NCBI GenBank assembly: GCA_002336815.1
Contig: DDEU01000017.1
Location: 33,197 to 43,429 of the forward strand
Length of the DNA: 10,233 bases
Direction of reading: 5' to 3'
DNA from: Chitinophagaceae bacterium UBA1946
GTDB lineage: Bacteria > Bacteroidota > Bacteroidia > Chitinophagales > Chitinophagaceae
Positions 1-6,747 of the stretch are shown one piece after another; within the stretch, counting starts at the first letter, position 1, and each line of letters opens with the position of its first letter. Both the position numbers and the translations under genes were made by a program. The notes below the pieces were generated by a model. The model ran no database searches. It was not told the origin of the DNA and worked only from the letters and a program-made list of their open reading frames with translations.

Positions 1-154
1 ACCGGAAGGTAGCAAGGGTAGATGGTTGAGCGGTGCGATGTGAGTAACTTGCCGGGTTTTTATTTCCCCAATGGCTGTAGCAGCAGGCGTCCTGTTTTGA
101 TCCCACTTTTATTTTCCCGCAGTTATTTAATGCTTAGTTAAACTGGCAATGTTT

Positions 155-162
155 TACTTTTG
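155..162 (+). promoter_or_regulatory. tal: Candidate Bacteroidota-type promoter -7 box for the transaldolase gene
   Basis: TACTTTTG is an exact match to the Bacteroidota primary sigma factor -7 consensus TAnnTTTG. A weak -33 element (TTAG, 134-137, versus TTG) lies about 18 bases upstream. Transcription would start near base 169, leaving a 5' UTR of about 49 bases. That UTR contains a short hairpin (ATCCTCC, loop TTTT, GGGGAT; 195-211) ending six bases before the start codon. The match is seen directly; promoter activity is inferred. Confidence 0.5.
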
Positions 163-217
163 TGCAAAACATTCTCTAACATTTTAAAAAGCTGATCCTC
201 CTTTTGGGGATAGGGAT

Positions 218-871
218 ATGAAATTTTTTATCGATACCGCCAACCTGGCGCAAATAAAAGAAGCAAATGATCTTGGGATACTGGATGGGGTTACCACCAA
301 TCCATCACTGATGGCCAAAGAAGGCATCAAAGGAGTAGAAGCTGTGATGAACCATTATAAAACCATTTGCGAAATGGTAGATGGTGATATCAGCGCTGAA
401 GTGATCTCTACCGATTTTGACGGTATTGTAGCAGAAGGTAAAAAGCTGGCAGCCATTCATCCAAATATCGTGGTAAAAGTGCCGATGATAAAGGATGGCA
501 TCAAAGCTTTGAAATGGTTCACTGACAATGGCATTAAAACAAACTGCACCCTGATCTTTTCTGCCGGGCAGGCGATCCTGGCTGCCAAGGCTGGTGCTAC
601 TTATGTATCGCCGTTTATCGGGCGTATAGACGACAGTGGCTGGGACGGCATGGAACTCATCCACCAACTCCGCCAGATATTTTCTATCCAGGGATATAAA
701 ACTGAAATACTGGCTGCATCCATCCGCAATCCCAATCACATCATTAAATGTGCAGAAGCAGGTGCCGATGTTTGTACCTGCCCGCTGGAACCCATTATGG
801 GATTGCTGAAACATCCATTGACAGATATTGGGTTAGCCAAATTTTTGGAAGACGCTAAAAAGTTTGCATAA
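218..871 (+). CDS. tal: Transaldolase, small TalC/FSA-family type
   Basis: This 217-residue protein has the usual length of the small decameric transaldolase/fructose-6-phosphate aldolase family. It should transfer dihydroxyacetone units between sedoheptulose 7-phosphate and glyceraldehyde 3-phosphate in the cytosolic pentose phosphate pathway. Visible motifs are FIDTAN (Asp6), GVTTNPSL (24-31), the Schiff-base Lys87 in VVKVPM, TNCTLIFSAGQA (108-119) and SPFIGRIDD (131-139). Glu61 (SAEVIS) and Phe133 (SPF) match true transaldolases; fructose-6-phosphate aldolases carry Gln and Tyr at these positions, so I favour transaldolase. The frame starts at the first Met, directly at MKFFIDTAN, the family N terminus. 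The gene appears monocistronic, with its own promoter upstream and a hairpin terminator after it. It supplies or consumes erythrose 4-phosphate and ribose 5-phosphate precursors, which feed aromatic synthesis, but it is not in the trp transcript. Confidence 0.93.
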   Translation: MKFFIDTANLAQIKEANDLGILDGVTTNPSLMAKEGIKGVEAVMNHYKTICEMVDGDISAEVISTDFDGIVAEGKKLAAIHPNIVVKVPMIKDGIKALKWFTDNGIKTNCTLIFSAGQAILAAKAGATYVSPFIGRIDDSGWDGMELIHQLRQIFSIQGYKTEILAASIRNPNHIIKCAEAGADVCTCPLEPIMGLLKHPLTDIGLAKFLEDAKKFA

Positions 872-879
872 ACACAACG

Positions 880-943
880 ATCAAAAGTAAAGAGCTGCAG
901 GGTAAAGCAACAGCAGAACGCCCGGTGACTTTTTACTTTTGAT
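880..943. terminator. Bidirectional terminator hairpin between convergent genes
   Basis: The arms 880-894 (ATCAAAAGTAAAGAG) and 929-943 (CTTTTTACTTTTGAT) pair over 15 positions with one mismatch, enclosing a 34-base loop. A T-run (943-947) follows the 3' arm for rightward transcripts, and the A-rich left arm gives U-rich RNA for leftward ones. The right arm overlaps the stop codon of the leftward gene. Its position between the ends of two convergent genes fits shared termination. The long loop makes it less canonical than a tight hairpin. Confidence 0.6.
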
Positions 944-1337
944 TTTTCCCCTTTGATTTCTTTTGCTTCATTTCGTTCATCAACTCATCCACCGTTTTCA
1001 AAGGCCCGTCAGGTTTTCTTTTAATGTACATGTCAAACTCTTTATGCATGGCCGGGTTCTGTTTCAGCACCACGCTGATGCTGATCTTGTCTCCTGTAAA
1101 ACCAGGCGCTACCCACAGGCTGTTGCCATTAAAACTGCCTGCCGAAGCTTTAAAACTCACCTGGCTTGTATCAAGCGGCAGGTAACGGCCATTGGCCAAA
1201 AGTCCATCGATGTTGATGTAGTTGTACGTTCCTTTTTTTAAGCTGTCGGTGTAAAGATTTACATAGATGCTGTCGATCTTTTGTGCCTTACAGGCAAAAG
1301 AAACTAACAGAAAGGCGGGAAGTAAAAGTTGCTTCAA
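933..1337 (-). CDS. Small exported protein of unknown function
   Basis: This is a 134-residue protein that I do not recognise. It begins with a signal peptide (MKQLLLPAFLLVSFACKAQ). The terminal Ala-Gln is typical of signal peptidase I sites in Bacteroidota; the Cys at residue 16 leaves a weak possibility of a lipoprotein, but the lipobox is poor. The mature part is rich in short hydrophobic/polar alternations (residues 22-105) that read as a beta-sandwich, perhaps immunoglobulin-like. The tail (116-134) is Lys/Glu/Met-rich and probably helical or disordered. It is the last gene of a leftward cluster, 70 bases after the SDR gene, and could share its transcript. It would act in the periplasm or at the outer envelope. 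Confidence 0.7.
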   Translation of the reverse strand: MKQLLLPAFLLVSFACKAQKIDSIYVNLYTDSLKKGTYNYINIDGLLANGRYLPLDTSQVSFKASAGSFNGNSLWVAPGFTGDKISISVVLKQNPAMHKEFDMYIKRKPDGPLKTVDELMNEMKQKKSKGKNQK

Positions 1338-1407
1338 ATTTTTTTCTATTACAAAGAAAATAATATGCCATGTTCGGCCACATTTCTTTTTATTCTGTTA
1401 AAATACG

Positions 1408-2037
1408 TCAGCCTGAAATGCCCACTTTTTGATGCAGGTATTCTTTCTTCTCTAATTCCTTTAGCATGAACAGGGCAAGGTCGCCGCTGTTGATACTGTA
1501 ATGATTGGGTTCGGGAAGTGTATTGGCAGCCGTGGTGAAAACGCCCGTTGGTTCAGCCTGTTCAATCACCGGTGGACAAACAAAGGTCCACTCAAGCCCG
1601 CTTTCTTTAAGCAGGTTATAAGCTTTTAAATGCTCCTGCGATACAGCATAATACCCGGGTGGAAAATCTTCCTGCTCCATAATGAGTTTGCCGTCTGCAG
1701 ATTCAAGAATGCCCATCCCACCAATGGCCACGATCCGTTTAATTGAAGCCTTTTTCATTTGCAACACGATATTCTTCATTCCAAGACTTCTCGTTTTATC
1801 GCCGCTGCCTGCCTCGCCGCCGATAGCAGAAAGCACGGCATCACATCCTTTAAGGGCGTTGTAAACCTGTCCTTCATCAAACAAAGCGCCCTGCACCAGC
1901 CCGAGTTGGTCGTTCTTAGGCAGACTTTCAGTAAAAACGTTTCTTCCGTAAGCTTTTACACTATTACCATTATACAGCGCCTGGTTCACCAGTTCTTTTC
2001 CCATCATGCCTGTAGCACCGAATACGATCAGTTTCAT
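1408..2037 (-). CDS. NAD(P)-binding atypical SDR family protein (NmrA/PF13460-like)
   Basis: This 209-residue cytosolic protein has an N-terminal Rossmann fold. MKLIVFGATGMMGKELV carries the GxxGxxG dinucleotide motif at residues 7-13, and Arg32 follows beta-2, suggesting NADP preference. CDAVLSAIGG (65-74) is the beta-4 segment, and KRIVAIGGMGI (100-110) is beta-5. No classical YxxxK pair is placed as in true short-chain dehydrogenases, so this belongs with the atypical NAD(P)H-binding group. Members include flavin reductases, epimerase-like proteins and redox sensors, so no substrate can be given. It lies 11 bases downstream of the DUF922-like gene on the same strand, which indicates co-transcription, although no shared function is apparent. 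Confidence 0.85.
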   Translation of the reverse strand: MKLIVFGATGMMGKELVNQALYNGNSVKAYGRNVFTESLPKNDQLGLVQGALFDEGQVYNALKGCDAVLSAIGGEAGSGDKTRSLGMKNIVLQMKKASIKRIVAIGGMGILESADGKLIMEQEDFPPGYYAVSQEHLKAYNLLKESGLEWTFVCPPVIEQAEPTGVFTTAANTLPEPNHYSINSGDLALFMLKELEKKEYLHQKVGISG

Positions 2038-2048
2038 AGTTATAAATT

Positions 2049-3212
2049 TTATTTTTCAATTTCATCGAGCATTGCTTCTATCTTTCTTTCCCAGCGCATT
2101 TCTTCTTTTTTGCTCTGCCCGTATTTTGTTTCCTTGCTGTACTGGTCCATCAACACATTGAGTTCTTTATAAGTGTCTGTGTACAGTTTTCTTAATTCTG
2201 CATTAAAGTTATCACATGTAAAACTGGTTTCTTCCAGTCTTTTTTTAAATTTTAAAGAATATACGCCGGCCAGCTTCAGGCGGTAGCGCATGTGATAAAG
2301 AATTTCCTGTTCCTTCATTTCTTTACCCACCCAGGAAGATGATTTAATGAAATCGGCTCCTATACGCACTGTGCCATGATAATAGCCCCCGGAATAATCC
2401 ATGTCAGGGTCGCAGGTAAGCCCAATATAAGATGCAAAAGTATTTTCGGCACCGTTGCTGCCTCCCTTAAAATCTGCCCAGGTAAGCTCCCTGTCCTTAT
2501 CATAAAATACGGTGTCACTATCGGGCGCCATATCATCGCTGCGCACTTTTACAACCATTTTTACGCCTTTGCAAAACATGGGCGATTTGTCAATGGCATC
2601 TTCCAGCAAATCATCCACTGCAGCAAATTGCTTTTCAAAAGATCCACTGATAAGTGAATCATACTTCTTTTTCATACCGATCGGTGTCATCAGGTATCCC
2701 TTACCACTGTATGAGGTTATTTTTTCCAGTTTGTTCTTATAGGGAAACAAATATTCAACCCTGTAGCTGATGCTGGCATTGTCGTACGGTTTTTCCCTTA
2801 CTTCGGTAATAGAAAACCGGGTGATGTTGAAAGTGAGGGGGTAGAGCGAAGAATCTGCCGCCAGTTTTTTGTCAAAGTAGTTTGTGAAAGCAGCCTTGGT
2901 ACCACCTTCAAATGAAAGCCGCTGACTCTTGCCACTTTTGGGCTGCAGGGTAAAGCCAATACTGTCGTTGTTGCCGGTACTGTCGTTTATGGCCGCTATA
3001 TAAAAATGTTTCGGCACATACTTTATAGTATCAAGGTAGGCCTTTACAAATTTCACCGGAGCCGGATCATCTTTAAACGAAAACTGTTTCTGGTATTCCA
3101 GGTAGCTGTCTTTTTTAACGGTGGCTTTTGGAGGATTCTTTTTTTGGGCCGTAGTATTCAGTGCACAGAAGAGCAGGGGCAATGTAAGCAGGAGGGTTAA
3201 TTTTTTCAACAT
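2049..3212 (-). CDS. Exported protein with degenerate DUF922-like (putative metalloprotease) domain
   Basis: I start at 3212 because this Met opens a clean signal peptide (MLKKLTLLLTLPLLFCALNTTAQ, 387 residues in all). An in-frame Met at 3239 would only add nine residues in front of it. Residues about 25-230 are a beta-rich region I cannot name. The C-terminal about 150 residues resemble DUF922 proteins: LTWADFKGG (243-251) matches their Trp-x-Asp-Phe-x-Gly start, SSWV follows at 292-295, and the end has the D-x-Tyr-x-x-E-T-x-x-Gly pattern (356-365) and a Trp-containing terminal helix. Where the family, as I know it, has HEQGH, this protein reads HMRYR (307-311), so the zinc-binding and catalytic residues are missing. 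It is probably a secreted or periplasmic pseudoenzyme. It heads the leftward cluster, with the SDR gene 11 bases downstream. The domain assignment is from motif memory, not a profile search. Confidence 0.75.
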   Translation of the reverse strand: MLKKLTLLLTLPLLFCALNTTAQKKNPPKATVKKDSYLEYQKQFSFKDDPAPVKFVKAYLDTIKYVPKHFYIAAINDSTGNNDSIGFTLQPKSGKSQRLSFEGGTKAAFTNYFDKKLAADSSLYPLTFNITRFSITEVREKPYDNASISYRVEYLFPYKNKLEKITSYSGKGYLMTPIGMKKKYDSLISGSFEKQFAAVDDLLEDAIDKSPMFCKGVKMVVKVRSDDMAPDSDTVFYDKDRELTWADFKGGSNGAENTFASYIGLTCDPDMDYSGGYYHGTVRIGADFIKSSSWVGKEMKEQEILYHMRYRLKLAGVYSLKFKKRLEETSFTCDNFNAELRKLYTDTYKELNVLMDQYSKETKYGQSKKEEMRWERKIEAMLDEIEK

Positions 3213-3460
3213 TGTGGTAATGTATTTAAGGAACTGCAAATTATTTATTTTATCGCCAACTTGTTAAAACATCTCTGATCGCCGGTCGCTTTAACAATAA
3301 TACTTGTAAGAAGCAGCAGCATTGGACACCAGGTATCATTATGCAGAAACGTAGACGGATAAGACTGCAGGATGGATGATCTTATAAATTTCCCTATTTT
3401 GGTATGCGGATGGATTGCATAACTATGGAAAAAAGTTTTTTTTATTAATGAATTCTGCTA

Positions 3461-3468
3461 CATATTTG
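3461..3468 (+). promoter_or_regulatory. Candidate -7 box of the trp operon promoter
   Basis: CATATTTG agrees with TAnnTTTG except at the first base. A -33 TTG is not present at the expected distance; there is only a T-run (3436-3443). Transcription from here would begin just before the leader peptide ATG, so the 5' UTR would be almost absent. A second candidate, TATTTTG at 3395-3401, has a spacer one base short and would give a longer leader. Either is tentative. Confidence 0.3.
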
Positions 3469-3477
3469 CAATAACAA

Positions 3478-3528
3478 ATGAGTGTACAAATTACAAATAC
3501 AAACAGTTGGTGGCAGTCAGGATACTGA
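3478..3528 (+). CDS. trpL: trp operon leader peptide with tandem Trp codons
   Basis: A short frame reads MSVQITNTNSWWQSGY followed by TGA: 16 residues, with two adjacent Trp codons at 3508-3513. Trp is the rarest residue in proteins, and two in a row in a 16-codon frame directly upstream of trpE is the hallmark of a ribosome-mediated attenuator. The peptide itself has no expected function. Translating it reports the supply of charged tRNA-Trp: a ribosome stalled at the TGG pair would mask the 5' arm of the first hairpin. No Shine-Dalgarno sequence is visible, as usual in this phylum, and the bases before the ATG are A-rich. Confidence 0.85.
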   Translation: MSVQITNTNSWWQSGY

Positions 3529-3599
3529 TGATGCCGTTATGCTGTTTATATTCATTATAAATTATTAAGCCCCGGCAACTGCGCCGGGGCATTTTTTTT
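3501..3599 (+). promoter_or_regulatory. trp attenuator: pause hairpin, antiterminator and terminator
   Basis: Segment 1 (3501-3520) pairs with segment 2 (3525-3547). TCAG/CTGA closes a GATA loop, then GGCA (3512-3515) pairs with TGCC (3532-3535) after a small internal bulge. A GU-rich middle follows, and AAACAG pairs with CTGTTT at the base. GGCA includes the last two bases of the second Trp codon. Segment 2 can instead pair TGCCG (3532-3536) with CGGCA (3573-3577), invading the 5' arm of the terminator. The space between contains a TTTATA/TATAAA mini-hairpin (3545-3561). With plentiful charged tRNA-Trp, the first hairpin and the terminator form; with a ribosome stalled on TGG-TGG, the antiterminator is favoured. 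The antiterminator core is only 5 bp, so its strength is uncertain. Pairings were read by eye. Confidence 0.8.
3569..3599 (+). terminator. Intrinsic terminator of the trp attenuator
   Basis: GCCCCGGC (3569-3576) and GCCGGGGC (3583-3590) form a perfect 8-bp GC-rich stem around a six-base loop, followed by one A and eight T (3592-3599). It ends ten bases before the trpE start codon, so it can only act as a conditional terminator within the operon leader. Confidence 0.92.
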
Positions 3600-3609
3600 A
3601 GCAGTAATT

Positions 3610-5031
3610 ATGAAAAAGATACAAATTGAAACCACCTGTAAGAAGCTGCTGGCAGATGTGTACACACCTGTGGGCATTTACCTTCGCTTAAGGGATCGGT
3701 TCCGGGATACGATCTTGCTGGAAAGCACGGATTTTCATGCAGGGGAAAACAGTTACTCCTTCATTGGTATCAATGCCATTGCAGGTATCGAGATCAGGAA
3801 CAAAGAGGTGATCGATCTTAAACTGCCTGCACAAAATGCAGAAAAGGTAAGCATCAACGATCCGCTGGATGTACCGGGAATGTTATGGGATTTTATGAAC
3901 AGGTTCGAAGTGATCCCTGCTCAAAAACCAATTAGTGCTGCACAGGCCCTGTTTGGCTATACTACCTATGACGCCGTGCAGTTTTTTGACACCATTAAAT
4001 TGACAGCCACCCAAAAGCCATCAACCACCGGCAACAGTATACCGTTGATGCGTTACCGGCTTTATCAATACGTGATCATCATCAATCATTTTAAAGACGA
4101 ATTATTTATTTGTGAGAACAGGGTGGCGGGCATAGAAAGTGAAGTACAGGTGGTGGAAAGCCTGATCAGGAGCAGGGATGTGCCGGGTTTCCCTTTTAGT
4201 GCCAGGGGAGAAGAAACCTCCAACCTTACAGATGCAGCCTATGTAGACATGGTGAAGAAAGGCATCGCAGCCTGCAACAGGGGAGATGTTTTCCAGATCG
4301 TACTCAGCAGGCGTTTTGAGCAGTCTTTTTCCGGCGACGAATTTAACGTGTACAGGGCACTGAGGAGCATCAATCCAAGTCCGTACCTGTTTTATTTCGA
4401 TTATGGCGACTATAAACTAATGGGCTCTTCTCCTGAAAGCCAGTTGATCGTACAGCAGGGGCAGGCGATCGTTCACCCCATTGCCGGTACCTTTAAAAGA
4501 ACGGGCGATGATGAAACGGACAAAGCGCTGGCCAAACAGCTGGAAGCAGACGAAAAAGAGAATGCAGAACATGTGATGCTGGTTGACCTTGCCAGGAACG
4601 ACCTCAGCAGGATGTGCAATGAGGTAGAAGTAACGCAATACAAAAAGGTCAATTATTATTCCCACGTCATTCACCTGGTAAGCGAAGTAAAAGGTAAGGT
4701 AACGGCCGGGGCTAACCCTTTTAAATTACTGGCGGTAAGTTTTCCGGCAGGTACACTGAGCGGGGCACCCAAGTTCAAAGCCATGCAACTGATCGATGAA
4801 TATGAACCCACCGGCAGGAGTTATTATGGTGGTGCTATCGGGGCCATCGGGTTTGATGGAAGCTGCAATCATGCCATTATGATACGCACTTTCCTCGCTA
4901 AGAACAACACACTCATTTACCAGGCAGGAGCCGGCGTGGTATCTGTGAGTAAACCTGAAAGTGAATTGCAGGAAGTAAACAATAAGCTGAACGCACTAAA
5001 ACTGGCCATTGTGCTGGCACAGGGTATCTAA
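3610..5031 (+). CDS. trpE: Anthranilate synthase component I
   Basis: TrpE converts chorismate plus ammonia (from glutamine through TrpG) to anthranilate and pyruvate, the committed step of tryptophan synthesis, in the cytosol. At 473 residues it has normal family length. LLES (36-39) is the N-terminal element that binds tryptophan in feedback-inhibited enzymes. The chorismate-binding domain shows PSPYLFYF (256-263), SPESQL (274-279), PIAGT (290-294), EHVMLVDLARND (320-331), FPAGTLSGAPK (378-388) and GGAIGAIGFDG (407-417). Ala in PIAGT argues for anthranilate synthase over aminodeoxychorismate synthase (PabB), which has Lys there. It is the first structural gene after the attenuator, and its start lies ten bases past the terminator T-run. 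Expression is thus probably controlled by attenuation and activity by feedback inhibition. Confidence 0.97.
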   Translation: MKKIQIETTCKKLLADVYTPVGIYLRLRDRFRDTILLESTDFHAGENSYSFIGINAIAGIEIRNKEVIDLKLPAQNAEKVSINDPLDVPGMLWDFMNRFEVIPAQKPISAAQALFGYTTYDAVQFFDTIKLTATQKPSTTGNSIPLMRYRLYQYVIIINHFKDELFICENRVAGIESEVQVVESLIRSRDVPGFPFSARGEETSNLTDAAYVDMVKKGIAACNRGDVFQIVLSRRFEQSFSGDEFNVYRALRSINPSPYLFYFDYGDYKLMGSSPESQLIVQQGQAIVHPIAGTFKRTGDDETDKALAKQLEADEKENAEHVMLVDLARNDLSRMCNEVEVTQYKKVNYYSHVIHLVSEVKGKVTAGANPFKLLAVSFPAGTLSGAPKFKAMQLIDEYEPTGRSYYGGAIGAIGFDGSCNHAIMIRTFLAKNNTLIYQAGAGVVSVSKPESELQEVNNKLNALKLAIVLAQGI

Positions 5032-5040
5032 AAGGTGCAG

Positions 5041-5095
5041 GGTTCATGGCATTAAACCTTTTCCCAGAATGAACCATCAACGATGAACCACTAAC
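5041..5095. repeat. Short direct and inverted repeats in the trpE-trpG gap
   Basis: The 73-base gap before trpG holds GGTTCAT (5041-5047) and its inverse ATGAACC (5069-5075). It also has two copies of a 13-base phrase, ATGAACCATCAAC (5069-5081) and ATGAACCACTAAC (5083-5095), identical at 11 positions. Neither ATG in the repeats opens a frame of any length. It may be a simple expansion upstream of the start codon. No function is claimed. Confidence 0.55.
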
Positions 5096-5104
5096 TCTCA
5101 ACCA

Positions 5105-5695
5105 ATGAAAATATTAGTATTCGACAATTACGATTCCTTTACCTACAACCTGGTGCATTTGGTAGAAAAGATCACCGGGGAGAAAGTAGACGTGTGCCGC
5201 AATGATGAGATCGCGTTGGAAAAAGTGAATGAATATGACAAGATCATTTTGTCCCCGGGGCCCGGTGTTCCATCAGAAGCCGGATTGCTATTGCCATTGA
5301 TAAAGCAATATGCTGCTACCAAATCTATACTCGGTGTTTGTTTGGGACACCAGGCAATCGGCGAAGCATTTGGCGCACAATTAACCAATCTCGATAAAGT
5401 GTATCATGGCGTGGCAACACCCATTAAGGTAGGCAACAAAGATTCGCAAATACTAAGCGGCCTTGGTGACACAATTGAAGTAGGCCGTTACCATAGCTGG
5501 ATCGTATCGAAAGAAAATTTCCCATCGGCTGAGCTGGAAATAACTGCAGAAGATGCCAACGGTTACATCATGGCCATGCAGCATAAAACCTATGATGTGC
5601 AGGGCGTACAGTTTCACCCGGAAAGTGTATTGACACCCGATGGAGAAAAAATGCTGAGGAACTGGCTGACCCCAAAAGCGGATGTTACTGTATGA
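5105..5695 (+). CDS. trpG: Anthranilate synthase component II (glutamine amidotransferase)
   Basis: TrpG hydrolyses glutamine and passes ammonia to TrpE. It is a class I glutamine amidotransferase of 196 residues, the usual size for a stand-alone subunit. FDNYDSFTYNLV (6-17) is the family N terminus, and SPGPGVP (50-56) forms the oxyanion strand. The nucleophile Cys79 sits in GVCLGHQ (77-83), and His171 and Glu173 in QFHPES (169-174) complete the triad. YHGVA (100-104) and HSW (130-132) are the contact motifs normally seen in TrpG/PabA proteins. The start is at the first Met, which coincides with the conserved MKILVFDNYDSF N terminus. It lies 73 bases after trpE and 46 before trpD. The same subunit might also serve a PabB elsewhere in the genome; the window cannot show this. 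Confidence 0.96.
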   Translation: MKILVFDNYDSFTYNLVHLVEKITGEKVDVCRNDEIALEKVNEYDKIILSPGPGVPSEAGLLLPLIKQYAATKSILGVCLGHQAIGEAFGAQLTNLDKVYHGVATPIKVGNKDSQILSGLGDTIEVGRYHSWIVSKENFPSAELEITAEDANGYIMAMQHKTYDVQGVQFHPESVLTPDGEKMLRNWLTPKADVTV

Positions 5696-5741
5696 TGGTG
5701 TAAATGTTTTATAATTCGTAACAATAAGTGTAATCATTGAA

Positions 5742-6728
5742 ATGAAAAAAATATTAACCTTCTTATTCGAACACAAAAGCCTTTCAAGAGAAGCGGCAAA
5801 GGATGTGTTGCTGAATATTTCCAAAGGACTTTACAATGAAACGGAGATCGCCGCATTTATAACGGTGTACCTTATGCGAAGCATTACTATCGATGAATTA
5901 CAGGGCTTCCGGGATGCGTTGCTGGAACTTTGCGTGCCGGTGAACCTGGATGGCCATGAAGTGATAGACATTGTTGGAACAGGAGGTGATGGCAAAAACA
6001 CCTTTAATATCTCAACACTCAGTTGTTTTATTGTGGCGGGTACCGGTAACAAAGTGGCCAAACATGGTAACTATGGCGCTACTTCTATCAGCGGCAGCAG
6101 CAATGTAATGGAGCAACTGGGCTATCAATTCAAGAACAGCAACGACGCATTGAAAAAAGAAGTTGAAACAGCCGGCATTTGCTTTTTACATGCACCCTTG
6201 TTTCACCCTGCCTTGAAAGTAGTTGGCCCCATCCGGAAGAACATGGGAGTTCGTAATTTTTTCAACATGCTGGGGCCAATGGTAAACCCGGCCTTTCCAA
6301 AATATCAACTGGTGGGCGTATTCAATCTGGAAATGGCGAGGATATACAATTACCTCCTGCAGCAAACAGGCAGCAATTTCACCATAATCCACAGCCTGGA
6401 TGGCTACGATGAAATTTCACTGACAGGCGACACGAAAGTAATTACCAACAAGGGAGAACAAATATTCACCGCAGAGGCATTGGGCAAAAGAACGGTAAGC
6501 GCAACAGACATCTATGGGGGCAATAGTGTAGAAGAAGCGGCAAAGATCTTCATGGATATTTTAAAAGGCAATGGCACCTGGGCGCAAAACGCTGTGGTGC
6601 TGGCCAACGCTGCCATGGCATTGCAATGCACCGGGAAATACAACAACTATGATGAATGCTATCAACTGGCAGTTGAAAGCTTGGAGAGCGGCAAGGCCCA
6701 TGAAGCCTTGAGAAAACTTGTTAATTGA
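5742..6728 (+). CDS. trpD: Anthranilate phosphoribosyltransferase
   Basis: TrpD joins anthranilate to 5-phosphoribosyl diphosphate, giving N-(5'-phosphoribosyl)anthranilate. The 328-residue protein is monofunctional, without a fused TrpG domain. The N-terminal helical domain (1-70) is followed by DIVGTGGDGKNTFNIST (76-92), which holds the glycine-rich PRPP diphosphate site. KHGN (107-110), the Ser-rich loop SISGSSN (115-121), the anthranilate-contacting segment RKNMGVRNFFN (165-175) and MLGPMVNP (176-183) follow. HSLDGYDEISLTG in the C-terminal half corresponds to the family's Mg-binding Asp-Glu region. All key elements are present. It is the third structural gene of the operon, with 19 bases to trpC. 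There is no internal promoter or terminator I can see. Confidence 0.96.
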   Translation: MKKILTFLFEHKSLSREAAKDVLLNISKGLYNETEIAAFITVYLMRSITIDELQGFRDALLELCVPVNLDGHEVIDIVGTGGDGKNTFNISTLSCFIVAGTGNKVAKHGNYGATSISGSSNVMEQLGYQFKNSNDALKKEVETAGICFLHAPLFHPALKVVGPIRKNMGVRNFFNMLGPMVNPAFPKYQLVGVFNLEMARIYNYLLQQTGSNFTIIHSLDGYDEISLTGDTKVITNKGEQIFTAEALGKRTVSATDIYGGNSVEEAAKIFMDILKGNGTWAQNAVVLANAAMALQCTGKYNNYDECYQLAVESLESGKAHEALRKLVN

Positions 6729-6747
6729 ACTGAAACTTTGAAAGACC

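Noticed and set aside
1..103. Open frames touching the left edge: a + strand tail (PEGSKGRWLSGAM, stop at 41-43) and a minus strand frame open from a GTG at about 104 to the edge.
   Set aside because: Both are very short, have unconvincing composition and cannot be linked to a family. Either could be the end or start of a neighbouring gene, but one window edge cannot decide.
305..814. Long minus-strand frame inside the transaldolase gene.
   Set aside because: It is antisense to a clear family protein with all catalytic residues, and its translation has no recognisable features. The same applies to the other antisense frames within the trp genes.
3213..3239. Alternative upstream Met for the DUF922-like protein, adding MQFLKYITT.
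   Set aside because: The added residues would precede an otherwise well-formed signal peptide starting at the next Met, so the shorter form is preferred.
3240..3460. Possible further small genes, a T-box or a riboswitch upstream of the trp leader.
   Set aside because: I found no Trp-rich or convincing short frame, no T-box sequence and no recognised riboswitch core there. Apart from weak promoter-like sites, nothing can be supported.
3504..3581. CAGTTG (3504-3509) can pair with CAACTG (3576-3581) in the terminator loop, suggesting a different antiterminator.
   Set aside because: A ribosome stalled on the Trp codons would cover CAGTTG, giving the opposite regulatory sense. The TGCCG/CGGCA pairing fits the leader logic better.
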